Shown here piece by piece: positions 9,707 through 18,969 of a stretch of 64,000 bases of DNA. Position 1 is the stretch's first letter. The number at the start of each line of letters is the position of its first letter. A program made the translations under genes and the position numbers. Source of the stretch: Catenovulum agarivorans YM01 (GTDB lineage: Bacteria; Pseudomonadota; Gammaproteobacteria; Enterobacterales; Alteromonadaceae). Where the stretch lies: the NCBI RefSeq assembly GCF_000281085.1, contig NZ_AJWM01000076.1, positions 1 to 64,000 on the forward strand, read 5' to 3'. The notes under the pieces were generated by a model. That model made no database searches and had not been told where the DNA came from. It saw only the letters and a program-made list of their open reading frames with translations.

Positions 9707-10771
9707 CTAAAATTCAATATCAAACTTCCAGTGCTCAGCTAATCTTTTCGCTTCTGCTGCCGTTAGCTGAATAACAGCTCCATGTTTAGGTGAGCTGAAG
9801 TTAGTTGCTTGCATTACCCCTTCATTAAAACGACCTAAGTCTTTAAAAGTAACAAAGTCTGTGGTTTCTCGAAATGCAAAGTTATGCGGTTGAATGCCAT
9901 AAACGTCGTACATCAATACCCATTTATTTTCGCCAATGCGTTGCCAAACATTTGGGGCTTCACTGGCTGTCGCTTCGCTGTCGTACCAAGCTGGATCATA
10001 GTTATAGTCTGAGTTGATTTTGTTTGAGCTGGCGAGTTTTATCCCAGGTGTGCCGTCATGTGGTGTATAAAACATATGATAGCTATCACCGATTTTGCTG
10101 ATGTCAGCGTCGATATAAGAGACTTCTTTCGGGTATTGAAATATTAATTTAGGCTCGGTTGTTAAACGATTAAATTCATCGTTTACGTATGAGTAATACA
10201 TTTTGTTAAGGCCATTGCCAAAACGCATTGTGTAGTACAGCATCATTTTGCCTGCAGCTTGATCATAAATTGTTTGTGGTGCCCAAGCAGCGCCAACTTC
10301 ATTATAGCCATCGAAGGTTTGATCAATGCGTACTCTAGCGGTGGACCAATTGATTAAATCGTCCGATTTCATCAAAACAAAACCACGATTGTTACCCCAG
10401 CCATAATCATCTATTGGTCTTTGCCATTGGCTGTCACGCAACCCCTCGCGTTGAGCAAATATATGTAAATCTGTCATAGCTAGATAAAAGTGCCCATTTG
10501 GCCCACGATAAATGTGTGGATCGCGTATGCCGCGCTGTTCGGCGATGTCACCACCATTTATCACAGCTTTACCTTGGTTTATGTCAGTAAATGAATAACC
10601 ATCTGTGCTCAATGCCATGTGCAAACTATGATCATCATCTTTAAAATAAACCAGCAAATAAGCCTGCATATCAGCTTCTGTGGTGGTTTTGTTAGTCAAA
10701 GTTGAACATCCGCTTAGCCCTAAACTAAATAGCGCGGCTAACCCTGTGAATATTAATAAGTGTTTTTTCAT
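9707..10771 (-). CDS. GH43 family lipoprotein
   Basis: 354-aa glycoside hydrolase family 43 protein with a lipoprotein signal peptide ending at Cys22 (LSGC), so anchored in the outer or inner membrane. The propeller shows the three expected acidic positions: base Asp84 in RDPH, the aspartate of YIDAD, and the general acid in SEAPN. The family splits glycosidic bonds with inversion; in this locus arabinofuranosidase activity on side chains or oligosaccharides is likely but not proven. It reads against the two receptor genes and has no accessory domain, unlike the large GH43 at the left end. It is a single gene: an approximately 117-bp gap separates it from the next minus-strand gene, and no TAGTAWTACTA site was found upstream. 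Confidence 0.85.
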   Translation of the reverse strand: MKKHLLIFTGLAALFSLGLSGCSTLTNKTTTEADMQAYLLVYFKDDDHSLHMALSTDGYSFTDINQGKAVINGGDIAEQRGIRDPHIYRGPNGHFYLAMTDLHIFAQREGLRDSQWQRPIDDYGWGNNRGFVLMKSDDLINWSTARVRIDQTFDGYNEVGAAWAPQTIYDQAAGKMMLYYTMRFGNGLNKMYYSYVNDEFNRLTTEPKLIFQYPKEVSYIDADISKIGDSYHMFYTPHDGTPGIKLASSNKINSDYNYDPAWYDSEATASEAPNVWQRIGENKWVLMYDVYGIQPHNFAFRETTDFVTFKDLGRFNEGVMQATNFSSPKHGAVIQLTAAEAKRLAEHWKFDIEF

Positions 10772-10888
10772 AATAAATTTTCTTGTTTGAGTTTATCCAA
10801 TCTGCCTTCTGGCTAGAACTTTTGCCTATTAATATAAGACGGTGCGTACGTCAAAACCCATAACTATGTTGTTATTTGTTGTTCGCTA

Positions 10889-12193
10889 TCAATAACCCAA
10901 TGCAGATGGATTAGGCAAAGCTGTGGTTTGAGGTAAGTTGTCGTTAATTCTGCAATTGCTGATAGGTTCAATTGAAATAACACTTTTTGCTCTATCAACA
11001 TCACCACATTTTTCACTTGAAATATTCGAATACTGGTACAAGTTAACAAAAACATTTGAGGTGAGACTGCCATTCGAAAATTCGTTTACGTTTACAATGA
11101 ATTTTAAAATAACGTTTATATTAGGATGATAAACATACAGTTCCAATTTACTAAAATCAGGCGAATTTGGATAAGTAGTTTTATTCGCTATCATGCGACC
11201 ATAAGCATCGTAATAGTAGTTGTATTGTCTTATTTGTTCGCCTACGCTAGTGAGCAAGATTGATTTATCCGCCGTGCCATCAATATGATAGTTAACTGAG
11301 GTGGCTAAAAATTCCTCTACATCATCAGTCGATACGTAAACTTCAGATTTTCGACCATTTTCGTTATAAACTAATCTTTCTTTGTAGTTGGACTGGCGGC
11401 TAATTTCTCCATTTGATGCCATAGTTCTAAGAAAATTTTCAACTTCTGAAATTCTATTATTGGTTGAATCCCACCCTGCTGTGCTTTCATTTGATTCGTA
11501 TAAGAATAGGTTGCCGTCAGCAAGAAAATAGCGCTCTAGATAATGTTGTATAGTAGTAACTTTGCCTGATTTTCTTAAGTAATTGTATTCTTCGCCATGT
11601 TCTACTTCATATCTAAAGGCGTTAAATCGGATCACCGAGGTTAGGTTGTCATATTTGTCATAATCATAATTTGTTGGAGTCAAATCTGCTATCAACTGTT
11701 CTGATATCCATTTAGAATCAAATAAGCGCGAGAGTCCTGAATACGTCGTTTCTTCAGCAACAGAAAGGGTAAAACTTGTGTGTTTGTCGAGACGTTGATA
11801 ATAAAGTTTGGCTGAAAGGGTTACATCTTGCTCTTCACCATCAGTGGTTGAAATGGTGAATACGTCTACCAGTTCATCCACATTTTGTGTTTTGATTGTT
11901 TCGTAGTGAAATTTATTCGGTTGGTATGTCCATTTACCGTCAGCGTTAATTGATAGCTTGCCATATTTACCTTCAACTTGGTTCTGAGCTACAAAGCTTG
12001 CTTCTAGATTACTGGTTGATAAACTGCCTGTTATTATGCTGTCTTCATACACCTTGTACGAGCTAGCGGTTTTACCACTTATTGAGCTAGATTGCTTTCC
12101 GCTGATTTGTTCTTGGTCTCCATCTTTGCTAGAAGAGCCACCACAACTTGCCACGGAAATTGCCAAAAAAAATACGCAGAATATTTTTAACAT
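10889..12193 (-). CDS. Orphan lipoprotein with VCBS-like and RHS/YD-like segments
   Basis: 434-aa predicted lipoprotein (signal ending SVASC, Cys17). I do not recognise a family for the whole protein. An N-terminal stretch (about 45-135) resembles a VCBS-type repeat, with EDSIITGSLSTS followed by GKLSINADGKWTY. The middle is rich in Tyr/Asn/Asp with YD-repeat-like strands such as YYYDAYGRM. The C-terminus carries a Cys pair (EKCG and NCR) and ends LPNPSALGY. That last approximately 80-residue region aligns with the neighbouring lipoprotein at 12341, so the two are diverged paralogues. AAGGA lies eight bases before the start. A role in surface binding or envelope structure is possible, but no function can be assigned. 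Confidence 0.75.
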   Translation of the reverse strand: MLKIFCVFFLAISVASCGGSSSKDGDQEQISGKQSSSISGKTASSYKVYEDSIITGSLSTSNLEASFVAQNQVEGKYGKLSINADGKWTYQPNKFHYETIKTQNVDELVDVFTISTTDGEEQDVTLSAKLYYQRLDKHTSFTLSVAEETTYSGLSRLFDSKWISEQLIADLTPTNYDYDKYDNLTSVIRFNAFRYEVEHGEEYNYLRKSGKVTTIQHYLERYFLADGNLFLYESNESTAGWDSTNNRISEVENFLRTMASNGEISRQSNYKERLVYNENGRKSEVYVSTDDVEEFLATSVNYHIDGTADKSILLTSVGEQIRQYNYYYDAYGRMIANKTTYPNSPDFSKLELYVYHPNINVILKFIVNVNEFSNGSLTSNVFVNLYQYSNISSEKCGDVDRAKSVISIEPISNCRINDNLPQTTALPNPSALGY

Positions 12194-12340
12194 GTAAACG
12201 ATCCTTGTTTTTGTTGGTTATTTATGATTTATTTTGATTGCTTGTGGAATTTTGTTGCAGTTGAATTTAATTGTTAAATTTATTGTTAATTTTTTGTTGC
12301 TAAATGAGGGCAGAGGGGAGTAGATGCTCCCCTTTAAAAA

Positions 12341-13315
12341 TTAGAGTCCGAGCTCGGAGGTTGTTGGTAGGCTAGTGGTAGATGGTAATTCAGGTTTTGT
12401 ACGGCAGTTACCGCGTGGAAATAAATCCATTACCATTAAGTCAAATTCACCACACTTTTCAATATCATCGTATTGGCTAACAGAGACGGTTATATCTTGA
12501 ATCAACTGACCTGATTTATATTCATCAGCAGTCATCTGAAAGTATGTAATTGTGTCAATCTCGTTGTTATAAATAAAGAAATGAATACTGACAAGTTTGC
12601 TTGGTAGAAGGCTGGTTGCAATATCAGCTTGTACTCTGCCTTGGTTATCCCAGTTTCGTTCCACATTCAGAAGTGTCGTACCATCAGGCGCAAAAATTTC
12701 TAGAGTGTAGAACTCGGTGTGATCTGTATAAGTATATTCAAACTCTAGATAACCCTGCGGATTTTGTTCGTCTGACCTCGTTACTGTGCTGAGTTGATTA
12801 TTGTCGTTATAATGAAATGTCTGATCACTTAGTATGTTGTCCAGTTCAGATCCAGAAGTGTCGTAAAAAATGGTTGTTACGGTCGACGTTTCTCGGTTTC
12901 TTTTGCTGTTATTCCAAAGCTCTTCTGTATTTGTTTCTATCTTGGAAAGCGTGCTGTCATCTTTATAGCTGACATTCGATATACTGGCAGTTGTGTATTC
13001 GCCATCCTGTTTTAGTGATATGGATGTTTGTTGAGATATATGACCTTGTTCGCTCCATTCAATTTGTGCTGTAAGATTACTATCATCTGAATATTGGTAT
13101 TCGGTGTAAGATTGTCTTGCAGCAATGAGCTGCTGCAATTCACTGGATTGCAACAATTTAGCTATGTCAGCATACTCAGCTAGAGTAAATACACTTCTTG
13201 AAATTAATCTTTGGTACTGAACCTCAGGCTCTTTATCCGAGCTAATTTCAACTTCGAAGTCACCACATGCGCTTAACGCTGCACACGTTGCTATCAAGCC
13301 AATTCTTTTGAGCAT
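12341..13315 (-). CDS. Orphan lipoprotein, paralogue of the preceding one
   Basis: 324-aa predicted lipoprotein with signal MLKRIGLIATCAALSAC (Cys17) and AAAGGAA before the start. The body is predicted beta-rich with YD-like strands (NNQLSTVTR, DNQGRVQAD). The C-terminus has the same layout as the 434-aa neighbour: an SQYDDIEKCGEFD segment, then NCR, then LP..T.LP..S.LG at the very end. It lacks the N-terminal VCBS-like stretch. The two genes are in the same direction, 147 bp apart. No known family is recognised. Presence inside an arabinan locus suggests a surface-exposed accessory role, which is inference only. Confidence 0.75.
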   Translation of the reverse strand: MLKRIGLIATCAALSACGDFEVEISSDKEPEVQYQRLISRSVFTLAEYADIAKLLQSSELQQLIAARQSYTEYQYSDDSNLTAQIEWSEQGHISQQTSISLKQDGEYTTASISNVSYKDDSTLSKIETNTEELWNNSKRNRETSTVTTIFYDTSGSELDNILSDQTFHYNDNNQLSTVTRSDEQNPQGYLEFEYTYTDHTEFYTLEIFAPDGTTLLNVERNWDNQGRVQADIATSLLPSKLVSIHFFIYNNEIDTITYFQMTADEYKSGQLIQDITVSVSQYDDIEKCGEFDLMVMDLFPRGNCRTKPELPSTTSLPTTSELGL

Positions 13316-13586
13316 TTAGATATTCCTTTTTGTTGTTTCTTATATTGCTGCGGTTAGTAATCTGCCTATTAGATCTGTTGGCAAGAATACTTGATAAAGC
13401 CACACAAAACTAAGCTTTTTAACTTTTTAATAATATGATAGCTTTTGAACCTTGGTTATTTTACTAAGTTTGCAGAAGTATTTTAAAAAACTGTTAAAAT
13501 TACTAATCTTATTAATACTTATAAAACTATAATAAATAACGGACTTAAACTTTTATACGGACAGCCAGCATTAATATGGGTAAGTT
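13316..13586. other. Divergent intergenic region, lipoprotein / aldehyde dehydrogenase
   Basis: 271 bp of AT-rich DNA between the divergent starts. It must hold both promoters. No TAGTAWTACTA copy, long palindrome or RNA structure was found here, so the aldehyde dehydrogenase may not belong to the same regulon. Confidence 0.4.
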
Positions 13587-15071
13587 ATGCATCAAATAGA
13601 CTGGCGTCAGCTCGCAGCTGACTTTAATCCTGACACACACTCAATCATTAACGGACAAGCTTATAACCCTAAGTCGGACAACTTATTAACTAAGTTTTCG
13701 CCTGTGGATAATCGCAGTTTACAATCTGTATTGTTATGCAGCCAATTGGATGTCGACATTGCAGTAAGTAACGCGCGCCAAGCTTTTAACGACAAACGTT
13801 GGCGCGGCAAAAGCATCAATGAGCGCAAAAGCATTTTGTTTAAATTTGCTGATTTAATTGACCAGCATACACAAGAGCTGGCATTAATGGATGCGCTTGA
13901 GATGGGAAAATCAGTCGAAAACTTGGTTTTTGACGATATTCCTGTTGGTGCGGCGAGTATTCGTTGGTTTGCTGAAGCTTTGGACAAAGCCTACGACAAT
14001 TGCGCGCCACCGCGTGATGGTGCTTTAGGTACTATTACTCACGAGCCGTTAGGTGTGGTTTCGGCAATTGTGCCGTGGAATTACCCTATGATTATGGCGG
14101 CGTGGAAAATTGGCCCAGCATTAGCCGTTGGTAACTCTGTTATTTTAAAACCTGCTGAGCAGTCTTGTTATTCGGCAATTTTGTTGGGCAAACTCGCTTT
14201 AGAAGCGGGCATTCCTGAAGGTGTATTAAACGTCTTACCGGGTGACGAAGTTGCAGGCTCGGCTTTAGCATTGCATATGGATGTTGACGGGGTATTTTTT
14301 ACTGGTTCAACCCGAGTTGGTAAACTCATCATGCAGTATGCAGCACAATCTAATTTAAAAAAGGTTGCGTTAGAGTGCAGCGGTAAAAGTCCGTTTATTT
14401 TATTAGATAGCTCCAAACAACTTGAGTTTGCCGCGCAAACTTTAGCTCGCCACATCTTTTTTAATCAAGGACAAATCTGTTCTGCAGCGTCGCGGTTAAT
14501 TATAGATAAGTCTATGTTAAACGACTTTTTACCTTTGGTGATTGAACAAACTAAAGTTTATCAACCGAAAGATCCACTGAATATCGAAAGCCGAGTTGGC
14601 GCTTCATTCTGCCATTCGCATTTGGCTAATGTGCAAAAACAGGTTGACCACGCAGTCGCCAATGGCGCTGAATTAATTGCCGGTGGTAAAGCTATCGAAC
14701 CCATTGCTGGTGGTGCTTACTATGCGCCGACAATTTTAACTAACGTGACTAACGATATGTCGATTGCGCGTGAAGAAATATTTGGCCCAGTATTGTCGGT
14801 TATTACGGTCGATTCTGAAGCGCAGGCGATTCAAGTAGCTAACGATACACCTTTTGGATTAGCTGCTGGTGTGTGGACTGATGATTTTTCCACTGCACAT
14901 AGAGTAGCTCGCGAGCTCAAAGCGGGTAGTGTGCATGTTAATTCTTGGGGTGAAGATGATGCAACCGCACCTTTTGGTGGGGTGAAGCAGTCTGGCATGG
15001 GTAAAGATAAGTCTATTTGGGCTTTGCGCCAATATGCGGATGTGAAGTCTACTTGGTTTAAATTTGCTTAG
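13587..15071 (+). CDS. NAD(P)+-dependent aldehyde dehydrogenase (PuuC-like)
   Basis: 494-aa class-I-type aldehyde dehydrogenase of cytoplasmic type, oxidising an aldehyde to the carboxylate. The N-terminal NAD(P)-binding domain carries VPWNYP and KPAEQS. Catalytic residues are Glu263 (LECSGKSP) and Cys298 (GQICSAAS). The C-terminal REEIFGPV and APFGGVKQSG motifs are intact. Over its length it most resembles E. coli gamma-glutamyl-gamma-aminobutyraldehyde dehydrogenase (PuuC), but no other putrescine-degradation gene is nearby. In this locus it could instead oxidise a sugar-derived aldehyde. The family is certain and the substrate is not, so no symbol is given. Confidence 0.9.
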   Translation: MHQIDWRQLAADFNPDTHSIINGQAYNPKSDNLLTKFSPVDNRSLQSVLLCSQLDVDIAVSNARQAFNDKRWRGKSINERKSILFKFADLIDQHTQELALMDALEMGKSVENLVFDDIPVGAASIRWFAEALDKAYDNCAPPRDGALGTITHEPLGVVSAIVPWNYPMIMAAWKIGPALAVGNSVILKPAEQSCYSAILLGKLALEAGIPEGVLNVLPGDEVAGSALALHMDVDGVFFTGSTRVGKLIMQYAAQSNLKKVALECSGKSPFILLDSSKQLEFAAQTLARHIFFNQGQICSAASRLIIDKSMLNDFLPLVIEQTKVYQPKDPLNIESRVGASFCHSHLANVQKQVDHAVANGAELIAGGKAIEPIAGGAYYAPTILTNVTNDMSIAREEIFGPVLSVITVDSEAQAIQVANDTPFGLAAGVWTDDFSTAHRVARELKAGSVHVNSWGEDDATAPFGGVKQSGMGKDKSIWALRQYADVKSTWFKFA

Positions 15072-15117
15072 TTCGGGTATAAAAAAGCCAGTATTAAGCA
15101 TTAGCGACTCGATATTA

Positions 15118-15174
15118 AAAGCCGATTTGAATGCTGATTTTCTAAATTAGAAAATTATGCTTCAAGTCGGCTTT
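15118..15174. terminator. Miniature family-A palindrome, likely bidirectional terminator
   Basis: Nearly the whole interval folds into one long hairpin: AAAGCCGATTTGAATGCTGA... on the left pairs with ...TGCTTCAAGTCGGCTTT on the right. It carries the outer arms of the family-A intergenic repeat (AATGCTGATTTTCTAAA and GAAAATTATGCTT) without the usual inner module. It sits exactly between two converging genes, where it would stop transcription from both sides. Confidence 0.7.
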
Positions 15175-15190
15175 AGATTGATGCCAGCAG

Positions 15191-16159
15191 TTATTTAGCT
15201 GGCTCAGTTACACCTTCAGTCGTCATATGAATACGCTGAATTGTACCGTCTTCATTGTAGTGCATTTCTTCAACCGCTACAGAGCGACGGAAACGACCAC
15301 CACTTTCTTGACCTGGCTTAGGTGGTAAACTACCAGTGTGATAGAAGAAGTAATCTTTACCTTTGAAAGTAATAACAGATTGGTGATTTGTTTCACTGTT
15401 ACCAGCTAATTCATTTAACACACCTTTAAATTCCCACGGACCATGAATGCTCTTACTCATTGAGTAACAAATTTTCTCAGGGAATTCACACGCATAAGTT
15501 ACATAATAATATTCATTTTTCTTATGTACCCAAAGTGCTTCAGTGAAGGTAGGTAGGTCTAGTGTTTTAATTTCGCCGTCTAGCTCAATTAAATTGTCTT
15601 TTAACTTAACGTATTTTGGCATTAAGTTACCAAAAAACATATAAGTGTCACCGTTTTCTTCTACCCAAATTGCAGGGTCGATATCGTCCCAATCATTTGG
15701 TGTGTGTTTGGTCATGTCGTCAGTAACAAGCGCGCTACCACGAGCATCTACAAATGGACCAAGTGGGCTTTTTGAGGTGGCAACACCAATTGCAAAACCT
15801 GGTTTGTCATCTTTGTGGCGCACTGTTGTGTAAAAGTAGAATGTGCCATCACGCTCAATCATGTGCGCAGCCCAAGCATCACCTTTTGCCCATTTAAAGT
15901 CAGTCGCTTTCATAATTGGGCCGTGTTGTGTCCAGTTAACCATGTCTTCTGAACTAAATACTAACCAGTCATGCATTTGGAAAAATACATTGTTGCTAGG
16001 CGACTCGTCGTGACCTGTGTACAAATACACTTTGCCATCGTGAACCATAGCAGCAGGGTCTGCAGTGAATACGTTGTCGAATAAAGGGTTTTTCGCAACT
16101 GCTTGACTACATAATAGCGCAGTTGCCGCAGCAGCTAATGTGCGTTTAACAAATTTCAT
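15191..16159 (-). CDS. Secreted GH43 enzyme (arabinofuranosidase/xylosidase-like)
   Basis: 322-aa periplasmic or secreted glycoside hydrolase family 43 enzyme. A Sec signal peptide (1-22, ending QAVA) leads directly into the propeller. The acidic triad is visible: base Asp34 (TADPA), the aspartate in DIDPAIW, and the acid in FTEALWV. AAGGTG lies five bases before the ATG. A TAGTAWTACTA operator is 37 bp upstream, overlapping its likely promoter, and divergently transcribed is a sugar transporter with its own operator. It probably trims arabinose or a related pentose from oligosaccharides imported by the TonB receptors. Subfamily and exact linkage cannot be settled here. Confidence 0.88.
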   Translation of the reverse strand: MKFVKRTLAAAATALLCSQAVAKNPLFDNVFTADPAAMVHDGKVYLYTGHDESPSNNVFFQMHDWLVFSSEDMVNWTQHGPIMKATDFKWAKGDAWAAHMIERDGTFYFYTTVRHKDDKPGFAIGVATSKSPLGPFVDARGSALVTDDMTKHTPNDWDDIDPAIWVEENGDTYMFFGNLMPKYVKLKDNLIELDGEIKTLDLPTFTEALWVHKKNEYYYVTYACEFPEKICYSMSKSIHGPWEFKGVLNELAGNSETNHQSVITFKGKDYFFYHTGSLPPKPGQESGGRFRRSVAVEEMHYNEDGTIQRIHMTTEGVTEPAK

Positions 16160-16195
16160 GTTGGCACCTTACTAAGTTGTTTGAATATTGTTAAA

Positions 16196-16206
16196 TAGTA
16201 ATACTA
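16196..16206. promoter_or_regulatory. Palindromic operator, copy 2 (TAGTAATACTA)
   Basis: Lies 37 bp upstream of the minus-strand GH43 start. On that strand TTTACA is found 16 bp ahead of TAGTAT, so the palindrome overlaps the probable -10 element. It has the same sequence as copy 1. Confidence 0.7.
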
Positions 16207-16352
16207 TATATTTATTTTAATTTGTAAATATTATTTTGCTTTTTATTTATTCTTGAAGCCCATTTATTTATTACCTAGCCAATAGTTCGAAATTCGACCC
16301 ATAGGCCATATCCATTGGTTTACAGCAGTATTTAGCTAAAATATTTTTTAAA

Positions 16353-16363
16353 TAGTATTACTA
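16353..16363. promoter_or_regulatory. Palindromic operator, copy 3 (TAGTATTACTA)
   Basis: Lies about 140 bp upstream of the GPH transporter gene, in the divergent region shared with the GH43 gene at 15191. It is the reverse complement of copies 1 and 2. Two operators 157 bp apart could allow looping between the divergent promoters. Confidence 0.7.
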
Positions 16364-16503
16364 TATGTTTATATTTTGCAATTGTTGTGTTATCTTTGCT
16401 TATTACTAGGATGTTAAAACTAGTTTAACTAACTTTTAATTGGGGTTATGGTTAGTTAAAGGCTAAATTGGTCAATCACTTGCAGTATTTTTAGGTACGG
16501 TTT

Positions 16504-17850
16504 ATGAGTTCACATCAACTTTCAAAATTAGAAAAAATAGGTTTTGGTGCGGGAGACATGTCGGTCAACGTCGTAATTTCTTCGATGTTCTTGATCATGA
16601 CTTTCTTCTATACAGATATTTTTGGGCTCAAACCCGAAGACTTAGCAACTATGTTTTTAGTTGTGCGTTTGTTAGACGGTATAACCGACCCACTAATGGG
16701 TATTATTACCGATAACTGCAAAACCCGTTGGGGCCGTTATCGTCCGTTTTTACTCTTCTTATCTATACCTTTTGGTATTTCAGTATTTTTAACCTTTAGT
16801 ACGCCAGATTTTGACTACAACTCAAAACTTGTGTGGGCGTATTCAACTTATATATTTGTCACCCTGATGTTTACTGGGGTAACCATTCCGTATATCTCGC
16901 TAATTGGTGTGATTACAGATAATCCGAAAGAGCGTTTATCTGCTAATGGCTACCGTTTGTTCTGTGCAAAAGTGGCAGCGTTTTTAGTTACCATTATTGT
17001 ACCTTTATTAGCTAACCACGAAATGTGGGATGGTAACACGGCAGCTGGTTATCAAGCGGCAATGGGCTTAATGGCGATTATTGGCACTTTGTTGTTGTTG
17101 TTCTGTTTTGCAACAACTAAAGAGCGTATTGAGCATAAAGTAGACTCACGCAGCTTATTTGAACAGCTAGGTGTATTATTCCGCAACGACCAATGGGTGA
17201 TTTTAGCTTCAGTTTGTTTATTGGGCACTATTGGTTATGCCGTGCGTTCAGCTGTTGCCTTATATTACGCCAAGTATTACTTGGGTGGTGACGCAGGTTT
17301 CCAATCTCTATTTTTATCTATATCTGTTGGTGCGGCTATTTTAGCTATGGTTGCCTCTACTTGGATCACCAAAAAATACTGCAAAGTTCAATTATTCCGC
17401 ATTAGCCAAATTGCCGTTGGTGTGATTAGCGTTGCTATGTTTGTTTTGGTACAGCCGGGCGACATGATGTTGGCCTTGGTTTTATATTTCTTGTTGTCGT
17501 TTGTTGTTGATTTACACGCACCTGTATTCTGGTCAGCTATCGCTGAAGCGGTTGATTATGGTGAAGCGAAAAATAAGAGCCGAGTTTCAGGTATTGCTTA
17601 TGGCGGTATCACCTTCTTCCAAAAAGCGGGCATGGGTATCGCTGGTTGGATGGTTGGTATTTTGTTGGCGCATTATGGTTATGTTGCCGACCAAGAACAA
17701 TCAAGCGAAGCTTTATTTGGTATCGCTATGATGTTGTGCATTATCCCGGGTTTCTTCCATAGTTTGGTCGGCGCGATTATGTACAAATATGTTATTACTG
17801 ACGAATACTACAATGATATGAAAGGGTCATTAGAGGTAGAAGTTCGTTAG
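16504..17850 (+). CDS. GPH-family sugar:cation symporter
   Basis: 448-aa inner-membrane transporter of the glycoside-pentoside-hexuronide:cation symporter family (MFS superfamily, MFS_2 type), importing a pentoside or short oligosaccharide. About 12 hydrophobic segments are visible. Family hallmarks are the N-terminal KIGFGAGDMSVN stretch, RLLDGITDPLMGIITD after the second helix, and the loop TRWGRYRPFLL. AGGTACGG precedes the ATG. It is followed 92 bp later by a cytoplasmic GH43 gene, so it probably feeds that enzyme. An operator copy lies upstream. A paralogue is encoded at 21430. Confidence 0.92.
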   Translation: MSSHQLSKLEKIGFGAGDMSVNVVISSMFLIMTFFYTDIFGLKPEDLATMFLVVRLLDGITDPLMGIITDNCKTRWGRYRPFLLFLSIPFGISVFLTFSTPDFDYNSKLVWAYSTYIFVTLMFTGVTIPYISLIGVITDNPKERLSANGYRLFCAKVAAFLVTIIVPLLANHEMWDGNTAAGYQAAMGLMAIIGTLLLLFCFATTKERIEHKVDSRSLFEQLGVLFRNDQWVILASVCLLGTIGYAVRSAVALYYAKYYLGGDAGFQSLFLSISVGAAILAMVASTWITKKYCKVQLFRISQIAVGVISVAMFVLVQPGDMMLALVLYFLLSFVVDLHAPVFWSAIAEAVDYGEAKNKSRVSGIAYGGITFFQKAGMGIAGWMVGILLAHYGYVADQEQSSEALFGIAMMLCIIPGFFHSLVGAIMYKYVITDEYYNDMKGSLEVEVR

Positions 17851-17942
17851 AACACGAGTATTTAACCTGCTGTTGTTTGAGGAAGACAACACCAGGTGAG
17901 TAAGAATTAACAAAATCCAAGTTGTAATTTATTGGAGTTTTT

Positions 17943-18902
17943 ATGAGTTTGATTAAACCATTGATCGAGCAACGTGCTGATCCTTTTATCTTTAAACACA
18001 CAGACGGTTATTATTATTTCACCGCGTCTGTACCAGCATACGATTGCATTGAATTGCGCAGAGCAAAAAGCATTGCAGAGTTAAAAAATGCTGAAGGTGT
18101 TGCTGTTTGGCACAAGCCAGATACAGGCCCTTATTCAGAGCTAATTTGGGCGCCTGAAGTTCATTTTGTTGATGGCAGCTGGTATGTCTATTTTGCTGCC
18201 GCGCCAAGTCGTGAAATTGTTGATGGTTTATTCCAACACAGAATGTACGTAATTCAGTGTGACGATGCTAACCCATTAACAGGCGAATGGAAGTTTATTG
18301 GCCAAGTTGATACAGGGATAGATACCTTCTGCTTAGACGCAACTGTTTTTACCCACAAAGGTATACTATATTACTTATGGGCGCAGAAAGAGAACCACAT
18401 TCAAGGTAACTCAAACCTATATATAGCGCCGATGGAAAACCCAACAAAAATCAGTGGTAAACCTGTGATGATCAGTAAACCCGAATTCGACTGGGAAATT
18501 CGCGGTTTTTGGGTAAACGAAGGGCCAGCTGTGTTAAAGAGTGATGAGAAAATTTTCGTTACTTACTCAGCGAGTGCAACCGATGAAAACTACTGCATGG
18601 GTTTATTAAGCATAGATCAAGACGCTGACTTATTAGAGCCAGCCAATTGGACTAAAGCGCAGCAACCTATCTTCAGAACTGTGCACGAAGCAAAAATGTT
18701 TGGCCCAGGTCACAACAGTTTTACTAAGTCTGAGTGTGGTAGCAAAGATATGTTGGTATTCCACGCGCGCAATTACACAGAAATTGAAGGTGATCCGCTG
18801 TGGAACCCTGACCGTCATACTTTTGTTAAATCAATTGAATGGCAAGATGGTGTACCTGTATTTGGTACAGCAGCAGATGCTGAGGATATGATCCAAGGTT
18901 AA
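17943..18902 (+). CDS. Cytoplasmic GH43 arabinofuranosidase-like enzyme
   Basis: 319-aa glycoside hydrolase family 43 protein with no signal peptide, so a cytoplasmic enzyme acting on sugars brought in by the adjacent symporter. The start ATG 17943 has GGAG nine bases upstream. The acidic triad appears as Asp13 (RADPF), the aspartate in CLDATVF, and the acid in NEGPA. Overall it resembles exo-alpha-1,5-L-arabinofuranosidases of the GH43 propeller family that release arabinose from oligosaccharide ends. It probably forms a transcript with the transporter upstream and the GH127 gene downstream. Confidence 0.85.
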   Translation: MSLIKPLIEQRADPFIFKHTDGYYYFTASVPAYDCIELRRAKSIAELKNAEGVAVWHKPDTGPYSELIWAPEVHFVDGSWYVYFAAAPSREIVDGLFQHRMYVIQCDDANPLTGEWKFIGQVDTGIDTFCLDATVFTHKGILYYLWAQKENHIQGNSNLYIAPMENPTKISGKPVMISKPEFDWEIRGFWVNEGPAVLKSDEKIFVTYSASATDENYCMGLLSIDQDADLLEPANWTKAQQPIFRTVHEAKMFGPGHNSFTKSECGSKDMLVFHARNYTEIEGDPLWNPDRHTFVKSIEWQDGVPVFGTAADAEDMIQG

Positions 18903-18969
18903 TTTTCTGCCTTGAACGACAAATATAGGCCGAGAAATATACAACATTAAGTATAAAGTGGATTTGAAC

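Noticed and set aside
13587-15071. Naming the aldehyde dehydrogenase puuC
   Set aside because: Similarity is clear but no putrescine-pathway neighbour is present and the sugar context suggests other substrates.
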